DNA of 14,771 nucleotides from CAMCHP01 sp036835325. GTDB lineage: Bacteria; Bacteroidota; Bacteroidia; Flavobacteriales_D; Sanyastnellaceae. Below the pieces are notes generated by a model. The model did not search any database and was not told the DNA's origin. It saw only the letters and a list, made by a program, of their open reading frames with translations. Numbering within the stretch: position 1 is the stretch's first letter; each line of letters starts with the position of its first letter. The position numbers and the translations under genes were made by a program. Positions 6,966 through 12,941 of the stretch are shown here, piece after piece. The stretch lies in assembly GCA_036835325.1 (NCBI GenBank), contig DAITMF010000065.1, positions 1-14,771 of the forward strand, in the 5' to 3' direction.

Positions 6966-7448
6966 ATGATTTTACCTGACTTGCCCGATTCTTCACGTGC
7001 GTGGGTGTACACCGCAAACCGTGAATTGATGCCCGTTGAGCAATCCCTTGTGCTCAATGAAATGGCCGTGTTTACCAAAGAATGGAAAGCCCATGGAGCT
7101 GCACTGAGCGCCGGTGCAGCCATCATCCATAACCGTTACTTGATTGTTGCAGCCGATGAATCAGCCGCCCTAGCAAGCGGCTGCTCAATCGATGCCTCCG
7201 TGCGCATGCTGAAAACTATCGGAAGCGAAATCGGTGTCGACTTCTTTGCGCGCACGCTAGTGACCTATAGAGAAGCAGACCAGGCTTCAGTCACCGTCCC
7301 AATGCACGAGTTCTGGGCGCTGAGAAAGGCCCGGCGCATCACCGACCAAACAGAGGTATTCAATGCAACGGCTAAATCGTTGGGTGAGTTGCGCTCAATG
7401 GGCTGGCAACCGTTTGCCGAGAGCTGGCACGCTGAAATGTGGCGCTAG
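6966..7448 (+). CDS. Conserved Bacteroidota protein often mis-named 'ABC transporter ATPase'
   Basis: This 160-aa soluble protein starts MILPDLPDSSRAWVYTANREL. The segments SSRAWVYTANR (9-19), WKAHG (about 39-43), IIHNRYLIVAADE (about 53-65), SGCSIDASV (about 70-78) and the WHAEMW end match my recollection of a small family conserved across Bacteroidota and frequently auto-annotated as an ABC transporter ATPase. No Walker A, Walker B or ABC signature motif is present, so that name is not supported here. No signal peptide or membrane segment is visible. It follows the exosortase-associated gene after 10 bp and may share its transcript, though the family is not restricted to exosortase loci. 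An in-frame ATG at 6939 would overlap the previous gene and is less likely. Function unknown. Confidence 0.75.
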   Translation: MILPDLPDSSRAWVYTANRELMPVEQSLVLNEMAVFTKEWKAHGAALSAGAAIIHNRYLIVAADESAALASGCSIDASVRMLKTIGSEIGVDFFARTLVTYREADQASVTVPMHEFWALRKARRITDQTEVFNATAKSLGELRSMGWQPFAESWHAEMWR

Positions 7449-7551
7449 CTTCGACCATCTGGCTCTTTCCGTCGGTGAATAGTGGAATGACCGAGATAAA
7501 AGATATTTTCGTCGAAAAAAAAGAGAAGCTGCTTGTTCGGATGTGAAAGTT

Positions 7552-7564
7552 TCCTAAATTAGGA
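7552..7564. promoter_or_regulatory. Perfect 13-bp palindrome, possible operator
   Basis: TCCTAAATTAGGA is two 6-bp arms around a central A, lying about 260 bp before the giant gene and about 105 bp after the previous gene. No binding protein is known to me for it. Confidence 0.35.
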
Positions 7565-7704
7565 GTCCAAAATACAACCAACTAGCTGACTTAACCGAGG
7601 CTACTTGACTAACTATACGCACTCTCGCACAGCGATGAGTAATGGAGGGATGATACTACGAAACCGTACAAGAACGGTGGAAACCGCGATGAATGAGGCA
7701 TTAT

Positions 7705-7721
7705 CGTATACAGTGTATACG
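7705..7721. promoter_or_regulatory. Perfect 17-bp inverted repeat upstream of the -7 box
   Basis: CGTATAC-AGT-GTATACG has 7-bp arms around AGT and ends 25 bp upstream of the candidate -7 box at 7747. That position would overlap or flank the RNA polymerase contact region, so it could be an operator. Identity of any regulator is unknown. Confidence 0.4.
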
Positions 7722-7746
7722 GGTGTTCCTCTTTTTTTGTTGCACA

Positions 7747-7754
7747 TACGTTTG
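7747..7754 (+). promoter_or_regulatory. Candidate -7 box for the giant secreted protein gene
   Basis: TACGTTTG matches TAnnTTTG exactly. The expected transcription start is near 7760, leaving a leader of about 65 nt. No clear -33 TTG sits at the normal spacing, although a T-rich run (7732-7741) lies just upstream. Confidence 0.45.
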
Positions 7755-7761
7755 GATGAGT

Positions 7762-7775
7762 ACCGGGAAACCGGT
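7762..7775 (+). promoter_or_regulatory. GAAA-tetraloop hairpin at the predicted 5' end of the mRNA
   Basis: ACCGG-GAAA-CCGGT forms a perfect 5-bp stem closed by a GNRA-type tetraloop. It lies only 7 nt after the candidate -7 box, so it would be at or within a few bases of the mRNA 5' end. It is followed by an unstructured A-rich leader to the ATG at 7827. A 5'-terminal hairpin of this kind can protect a transcript from decay; that role here is inference. Confidence 0.45.
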
Positions 7776-7826
7776 TTAACGAGCTCAGGCTCAAATAATT
7801 AGTTATTAACCAAAACCAAAAAAACG

Positions 7827-10800
7827 ATGAAGAGTATCTTTATCCGATTCAAAACCGGCTTAGCCCTGACAGCAATGATGCTGCTCGGAGCAAGTACGGG
7901 CGCACTGGCACAGTGTGACAACTTCCCCAACGTGTTCCCGGCTGTTCCTGCGACACCCGGAGCTACCTATGCTCCGATTGATGCATGTAACTTTGCAGGG
8001 GAACTTGCAGTGGTAAACGTCGTCGCAGGTACTACCTACGACTTCTCAACCTGCGCGCAAGATGCATTCCCTGCAGCTTCGTACGACACACAGCTCACGT
8101 TGCGCGATGGTGCCGGGCTTATCGTTCTTGCCTATAACGACGATGCGTGTGGTCTTCAGTCGCAAATTACGTGGATTGCGACCTACACTGGGGTGGCTGA
8201 AATCCACTTGAACAACTTTGACTTCGTTCAAGACCCAGTCGCCGGTTGTGGAACAAACATCACTTGCACCACAATTCTTGCTCGTGCAACGGCACCTAGC
8301 GGTGGCCCAGTCAACGCGAACAACTGCGCCGATGCGGTTCCAGCCACTGAAGGTTTGAACACCTTCTTGCCACTATCAGGTACGGGTATCTCGTTCGCTT
8401 GTGCTACCACCGGTGGTACTTCTGCGGCTTGGTATACCTACACGCCGAACGAAGATGGTACACTCGACATTTACTCATGTGGTACCATTGACACGCGTGT
8501 AAGCGTGTTCAGCGGTGATTGTTCTGCGCTTGCGTGCGAGGGCACCAACGATGACGCATTCTTGGCGTACCCATGCCAAACTGGCAACTTCGCTGCCGGT
8601 TTGACCCTTGAGGTAACAGGCGGCGTAACCTACTACATTCAGTGGGATAACCGCTGGTCGTCAGCAGGTGCTGACTGGAACTTGGTGTTCTCCGTAGGTG
8701 TTCCCGGTTGTACGAACTCAGCTGCTGTGAACTTTAACCCTGCTGCTACCACAGACGATGGGTCTTGTCTCGTTCCATCTTGTGCTGACGCTCCATTGAA
8801 TCAATCCCTCTGCTACGGCAACGGTAACAGCTTGTCGTTCTTCTACGAGCCTACCACTGCTGGTGAGCAAGTGGTGATTTTCTTCAACGCAGGTACAGTT
8901 GAATCAGCTACTTTTGACCAACTCGTGATTTACGACGGTGCAGACAACACTGCGCCCATCCTCTACGCGAACCCTGTAGGTATCTTAACCCAATTGAACG
9001 GCATTGGCGTGCAGTCAACCAATGGAAACGGTATCTTCATTACCCTAAACACTGACGCTTCTGTATCATGTGCTTCTAGCGCTACTTTCCTTCCATGGGA
9101 TTACGACGTGTACTGTGCATCACTCCAAGTTCCTGGTTGTACTGATCCAGGCGCGCCAAACTTTGACCCTGCCGCTACCTTCGACGACGGCTCGTGTTTG
9201 CCTGCATGCCTTGAAAATGCTGTAAGCATCGAAATGGTTGACAGCTTCGGTGACGGCTGGAACGGTGCTACCTACTCAATCATTGACGTGGCTTCAGCCA
9301 GTGTTGTGGCTACAGGTACAATGCTTACCGGCTCTTCTCAGACTGACTTCTACTGCTTGCCTTCAGGCTGTTACACCCTCAGCGTAACAGGTGGCGGTTT
9401 CCCAGTTGAAGTGTCTTGGATACTCAATGGCGCCGATGCAGGCGTTCTTACAGGTGGTGCCCTTGCTGTGGTTGATTTTACCTTGGATACACCTGAAGCA
9501 AACTGTGCACTCATCGGTTGTACTGACCCAACTGCTACAAACTTCGATCCAACTGCTCTTATCGACAACGGCGCATGTGTGAACTGTGGTGGTAACCTCC
9601 TCCTCGAGATTTCAATGACTGACGCCGGTAACGGCGGCTGGACAGGTGCTTCTTACAACATCGTTAACGTAGACTTCGGCACTACCGTTGCTACAGGAAG
9701 CCTTGCGTCTACTGACAGCGGCAACCCATTGAACAACGGAACTGACTTTATCTGTCTTCCAGAAGGTTGCTACGTATTCAGCGTAACCGGTGGAATCAAC
9801 CCTGCGAACATCGGTTGGGAAATCACTGACGTTATTGGTAACTTCTACGGATCAAACACCGGTAACGTAACCAACTTCCCATTGGCAGTAGCCCTTGGCA
9901 ACCCAGCTTGTTCATTCTCAGGTTGTACCAACCCGGTTGCTTTGAACTTCGTTCCTTCTGCTTCTTCTGATGACGGTTCTTGTATTCTTCCTCCAGCTAA
10001 CGACCAGTGTGTAAATGCTGAGGCTGTAACATGCGGTTTGACCGTTTCAGGTTCAACCATCAACGCTACCGATGATTCAGATCTTATCGGTACTACCTGC
10101 GGTGAGCCTGTAACTTCACCTGGTGTTTGGTACCAGTTCAACGCTTCTGCTGACCAGTTTGTTACCGCTTCTACGTGTGGTACTCCAACAGGTGGCGACA
10201 CCAAGATTACCGTTTACACCGGTGACTGCAACAACCTCGTGTGTGTAGCAGGCAACGACGACGGTTGTGGTGTCGGTTTCCTTTCAAGCATTAGCTTCAA
10301 CGCTGAAACCGGTAACGACTACTTCATCTATGTTTCTGGGTTCGGTGTAGGCACAGGTCTCAACTTCGATTTGAGCATTACTTGCGAAGATTGCAGTGCC
10401 GGCTTCCCAACCAACGATGATTGTGTTGATGCACTTCCATTGCTCGATGGTGTTGCAATCACCGGCAACACTTGCTGCAACGCCCCATCAAACGCACCTA
10501 ACTTCATTGCCGGCTTTGGCACTGCATACGACCAGTGGTTCGTATTCAACTCAGGCAGCTTTGATACCTTCTCATTCTTGCTCCAAAGCTTGAACGGTGA
10601 AGTAGTAGGTTTGATGATCTACGACGGTGACTGTGCTAACCTCGACGACATCGCAGGTGCTCAGGCACTCACAGTTGGTGGCTCAGTTGAAGCATTCCTT
10701 ACCCTCCAGCCAAATACAGATTACTACTTCGCAGTATTCACTTTGAACCCTGCTACATGTGGTGAGTTCTCATTCACAACAAATGGTATAATCCTCGGCT

Positions 10801-12869
10801 GTACTGACCCAACTGCGAACAACTTCGATCCACTTCTTGGAGCTAACCAAGACGACGGCTCATGTACGTACGACCCGGGAGCTCAACCAAACGAGCTTTG
10901 TGAAGACGCTATCGAAGTGTTCTGTGCTGACAACATCACCGGCTCTACCGGCGGAACCGTAGGCATTGAACTCCCTTCATGCGACGGCGCTGCTGTTGCA
11001 GGATGCTTGAACGCTGGTTTCGGTCAGTTCCCTGGCCTTGCATTCACTCCAACATGTGCAGGTGGTTTTGAAACAATCACGGCAGTTGCTTTCACCGATG
11101 AGTTCTCTGTGGTAAACCTCACTGCAGGTCAAGACTACACCTTCTCATCGTCTGATGCTTCGCACTTGGTTACCATTGCTGATGCCGCCGGAACAACTGT
11201 TCTTGCTGCTGGCAACGGTTCTGTAGTGTTCACGGCTGCAGCTGCAGGCCCTGTGCGTTTCTACACCCACTTGTCTGACGCTTGTGACGGTACTTTCATC
11301 CTCCACGTGCGTCAAGTTGCTTGTGGAGCTGTATCTACTCCTGGAGTATGGTACTCATTCACTGGTACAGGTGAGCTTGTTACCCTTGAGACGTGTGGTT
11401 CTGTTGTTGGAGCGAACTTAAACGTTTATGCTGCTGCTGACTGCGCTTCAACATTTACTTGTGTAACTGAGTACGATGATGCAATTGAGTGTGATTTCTT
11501 CAACGCTGACGATGCTTCATTTGCGTTCATCTCTGAAGTAGGCGTGAACTACTACATAGCAGTTACAAGCTCAACAGAAGGTGCATTCCTTATGAATGTT
11601 TCATGTGTGCCTGTAGTTGAAGGCTGTACCAACCCTGCTGCCTACAACTTCGAGGCTACTGCAAACGTAGAAAACGGTACGTGTGACTTCTTCTCAGAAA
11701 CATGTACTGGTGCAGGAACTCCTGTGTTGTTCAACATGTTTGACAGCTTCGGTGACGGCTGGAACGGTGCTACCTACTCGATCGAAGATGGTCTTGGTGT
11801 GGTAGTTGCTTCAGGTGATCTTGATGGTGCTGACTTCTTCCTTGATGAAGACAACTTCATCGGTCCTGAGTCAGGTTTCGATTTTGTATGTCTCCAAGAC
11901 GGATGTTACACCATCACTGTTGGTGGTGGTGCATTTGACTTCGAAGTAAGCTGGAACATCGAAGACGAGAATGGAAACATCCTCGCCGGTGGTGCTGCTG
12001 GTACCTTTGATCTCGGGCTTGGTGCAAGCACTGTGTGTGGCTGTACCAACAGCGGTGCATGTAACTTCGACCCAACTGCCACCTCTGAAGACGGCTCATG
12101 TGAGTTCGACTCATGTGCCGGCTGTACCGATCCTGCTGCGTGTAACTTCGATGCAACCGCACTCATTGACAACGGCACTTGCTGCTTTGACAACTGCGTA
12201 GCAACCGACTTGAGCCCAGTAGCTGGTTCAGGTTCGTTCCAAGTATTTACAATTGACGGTACTTTGGTAGCGTCTGTGTCGCCTACGGCATGCGTTACCT
12301 GCCCGGTAACCCCTCCTGCAGGTGTTGATGTAAACACTGCGTGTTACCAAGATTTAGTAGCTGTAGACCCATTCTGCTGCAACGTGGTTTGGGATGCGTT
12401 CTGTCAAGCGACCTATAACGCTTGTGCTGCCGGCTCGCCAGACGTATGTTCGGCTGCTGATCCAGCGCTCTGCTTGGCTGATGGTTGCTACTTTGTAGTT
12501 GCTTCAGGTGTGTCTTGGACCCTCTTCGGTGTGAACGGTGGATTCATCTCTGGCGGCGACGCTGAAGCTGAAGACTTCGTATCATTCTCAGTTGGTTCAA
12601 TCACTTGCCAAGTCGGTTGTACCGAGCCTACCGCTTGTAACTTCGACCCAGCAGCTAACGTGCCTGATTGTACCCTCTGTGAGTACAACACATGCGTTGG
12701 ATGTACATACCCTGATGCTGAGAACTTCAACCCAAGTGCAAGCATTGACGACCAAAGCTGTACCTTCGACCTCAGCTCTGATTGTCCTGCTGACCTTAAC
12801 GGTGACGGTTTGATCAACGCGACCGACCTTTCTGTGTTCCTGTCACAGTTCGGTACGTTCTGCAACTAG
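7827..12869 (+). CDS. Giant secreted Cys-rich mosaic protein with GCTDP repeats and dockerin-like end
   Basis: The protein has 1680 aa with a clear signal peptide (basic MKSIFIRFK, hydrophobic core, ALA/Q cleavage near 28-29). Approximate order: two beta-sandwich, pre-peptidase-C-like regions (30-130, 165-292); GCTDP unit; a CUB-like region (315-434, FDQLVIYDGAD); GCTDP unit; a DSFGDGWNGATYS domain (462-560); GCTDP unit; a diverged copy (GNGGWTGASYN, 588-697); GCTDP unit; three further pre-peptidase-C-like regions (722-855, 859-990, 1018-1263) each opening with a (N/E)(D/L)(Q/D)C...A motif; GCTDP unit; a third GDGWNG domain (1292-1402); two GCTDP units; a Cys-dense region with DPFCCNVVWDAFC (about 1514-1526); two GCTDP units; and a final EF-hand/dockerin-like motif (1656-1667). 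No enzyme motif is seen, and no T9SS type A tail. Likely an extracellular adhesive or structural protein, stabilised by disulfides and perhaps calcium. The domain names are from motif reading, not profile searches. Confidence 0.9.
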   Translation: MKSIFIRFKTGLALTAMMLLGASTGALAQCDNFPNVFPAVPATPGATYAPIDACNFAGELAVVNVVAGTTYDFSTCAQDAFPAASYDTQLTLRDGAGLIVLAYNDDACGLQSQITWIATYTGVAEIHLNNFDFVQDPVAGCGTNITCTTILARATAPSGGPVNANNCADAVPATEGLNTFLPLSGTGISFACATTGGTSAAWYTYTPNEDGTLDIYSCGTIDTRVSVFSGDCSALACEGTNDDAFLAYPCQTGNFAAGLTLEVTGGVTYYIQWDNRWSSAGADWNLVFSVGVPGCTNSAAVNFNPAATTDDGSCLVPSCADAPLNQSLCYGNGNSLSFFYEPTTAGEQVVIFFNAGTVESATFDQLVIYDGADNTAPILYANPVGILTQLNGIGVQSTNGNGIFITLNTDASVSCASSATFLPWDYDVYCASLQVPGCTDPGAPNFDPAATFDDGSCLPACLENAVSIEMVDSFGDGWNGATYSIIDVASASVVATGTMLTGSSQTDFYCLPSGCYTLSVTGGGFPVEVSWILNGADAGVLTGGALAVVDFTLDTPEANCALIGCTDPTATNFDPTALIDNGACVNCGGNLLLEISMTDAGNGGWTGASYNIVNVDFGTTVATGSLASTDSGNPLNNGTDFICLPEGCYVFSVTGGINPANIGWEITDVIGNFYGSNTGNVTNFPLAVALGNPACSFSGCTNPVALNFVPSASSDDGSCILPPANDQCVNAEAVTCGLTVSGSTINATDDSDLIGTTCGEPVTSPGVWYQFNASADQFVTASTCGTPTGGDTKITVYTGDCNNLVCVAGNDDGCGVGFLSSISFNAETGNDYFIYVSGFGVGTGLNFDLSITCEDCSAGFPTNDDCVDALPLLDGVAITGNTCCNAPSNAPNFIAGFGTAYDQWFVFNSGSFDTFSFLLQSLNGEVVGLMIYDGDCANLDDIAGAQALTVGGSVEAFLTLQPNTDYYFAVFTLNPATCGEFSFTTNGIILGCTDPTANNFDPLLGANQDDGSCTYDPGAQPNELCEDAIEVFCADNITGSTGGTVGIELPSCDGAAVAGCLNAGFGQFPGLAFTPTCAGGFETITAVAFTDEFSVVNLTAGQDYTFSSSDASHLVTIADAAGTTVLAAGNGSVVFTAAAAGPVRFYTHLSDACDGTFILHVRQVACGAVSTPGVWYSFTGTGELVTLETCGSVVGANLNVYAAADCASTFTCVTEYDDAIECDFFNADDASFAFISEVGVNYYIAVTSSTEGAFLMNVSCVPVVEGCTNPAAYNFEATANVENGTCDFFSETCTGAGTPVLFNMFDSFGDGWNGATYSIEDGLGVVVASGDLDGADFFLDEDNFIGPESGFDFVCLQDGCYTITVGGGAFDFEVSWNIEDENGNILAGGAAGTFDLGLGASTVCGCTNSGACNFDPTATSEDGSCEFDSCAGCTDPAACNFDATALIDNGTCCFDNCVATDLSPVAGSGSFQVFTIDGTLVASVSPTACVTCPVTPPAGVDVNTACYQDLVAVDPFCCNVVWDAFCQATYNACAAGSPDVCSAADPALCLADGCYFVVASGVSWTLFGVNGGFISGGDAEAEDFVSFSVGSITCQVGCTEPTACNFDPAANVPDCTLCEYNTCVGCTYPDAENFNPSASIDDQSCTFDLSSDCPADLNGDGLINATDLSVFLSQFGTFCN
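9238..9277 (+). repeat. 40-bp exact duplicate, copy 1 (GDGWNG domain)
   Basis: These 40 bases, encoding the DSFGDGWNGATYS core, are identical base for base to 11740-11779 in the same gene, 2.5 kb away, although the flanking parts of the two domains differ strongly even in protein sequence. Confidence 0.92.
11740..11779 (+). repeat. 40-bp exact duplicate, copy 2 (GDGWNG domain)
   Basis: This is the second copy of the block at 9238-9277. Identity includes all synonymous positions and stops sharply on both sides. Confidence 0.92.
12762..12869 (+). other. C-terminal dockerin-like EF-hand segment of the giant protein
   Basis: The last 36 codons encode a Cys-bounded segment: CPA, then DLNGDGLINATD (residues 1656-1667), then LSVFLSQFGTFCN. 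The twelve residues are a full EF-hand calcium loop with Asp/Asn at positions 1, 3, 5, 9 and 12 and Gly at 6. Only one loop is present, whereas classical dockerins have two. Similar single CPADLNGDG...FG..C endings occur on many secreted proteins of marine bacteria as I recall; whether they are sorting tags is not established here. Confidence 0.75.
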
Positions 12870-12885
12870 TGTGAATTAACCAAAA

Positions 12886-12923
12886 GGTAGGCCCGGCTTT
12901 CGGGTCGGGTCTACCTCCTTTTT
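12886..12923 (+). terminator. Intrinsic terminator after the giant gene
   Basis: GGTAGGCCCG (12886-12895) pairs with CGGGTCTACC (12906-12915) to give a 10-bp stem with one G-U pair and a 10-nt loop, followed by TCC and a TTTTT run (12919-12923). It begins 16 bp after the stop codon. An alternative inner pairing CCCG/CGGG is possible with a small loop. It separates the two secreted-protein genes by only 72 bp. Confidence 0.85.
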
Positions 12924-12941
12924 AACTATAATTCTAGTACT

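Larger units (their letters stand above)
7449..7826. other. 378-bp intergenic region, no gene recognised
   Basis: Between the small conserved protein and the giant secreted protein no convincing gene is seen. A 65-codon frame at 7605-7802 has no recognisable domain or signal peptide. The stretch instead holds two perfect short palindromes (7552-7564, 7705-7721), a weaker inverted repeat ACCGT/ACGGT (7663-7678), a TAnnTTTG box (7747-7754) and a GAAA-loop hairpin (7762-7775). A TTTTC/GAAAA hairpin followed by an A-run at 7506-7521 is too weak to call a plus-strand terminator. The part just before the next ATG is A-rich, as usual for Bacteroidota leaders. Confidence 0.7.
8706..12761 (+). repeat. 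Ten dispersed GCTDP...DDGSC units in the first giant protein
   Basis: Units lie at 8706-8768, 9135-9197, 9516-9578, 9921-9983, 10797-10865, 11622-11684, 12039-12101, 12120-12182, 12615-12680 and 12699-12761. Each has the form GCT(D/N)P-x-A-x-NF(D/N)P, five variable residues, then (D/E)(D/N)G(S/T)C. Eight of ten are exactly 21 residues; those at 10797 and 12615 are 23 and 22. They act as punctuation between larger domains. Units 7-9 have an extra Cys at position 8 (ACNF). Confidence 0.93.

Noticed and set aside
7506..7521. Possible terminator TTTTC/GAAAA
   Set aside because: Only five mostly A-T pairs with a three-base loop, and followed by A rather than T on the plus strand.
7605..7802. 65-codon open frame before the giant gene
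   Set aside because: No signal peptide, domain or plausible start context; it overlaps the palindrome, -7 box and hairpin, so it is more likely non-coding.
12762..12869. T9SS type A C-terminal sorting domain for the giant protein
   Set aside because: The end lacks the usual Pro-Asn-P strand and final Lys-rich beta strand; it is an EF-hand loop with flanking Cys.
7805..12885. Shared 11-mer ATTAACCAAAA at 7805-7815 and 12875-12885
   Set aside because: One copy is in a leader and the other directly after a stop codon before a terminator; different contexts and A-rich content make chance likely.
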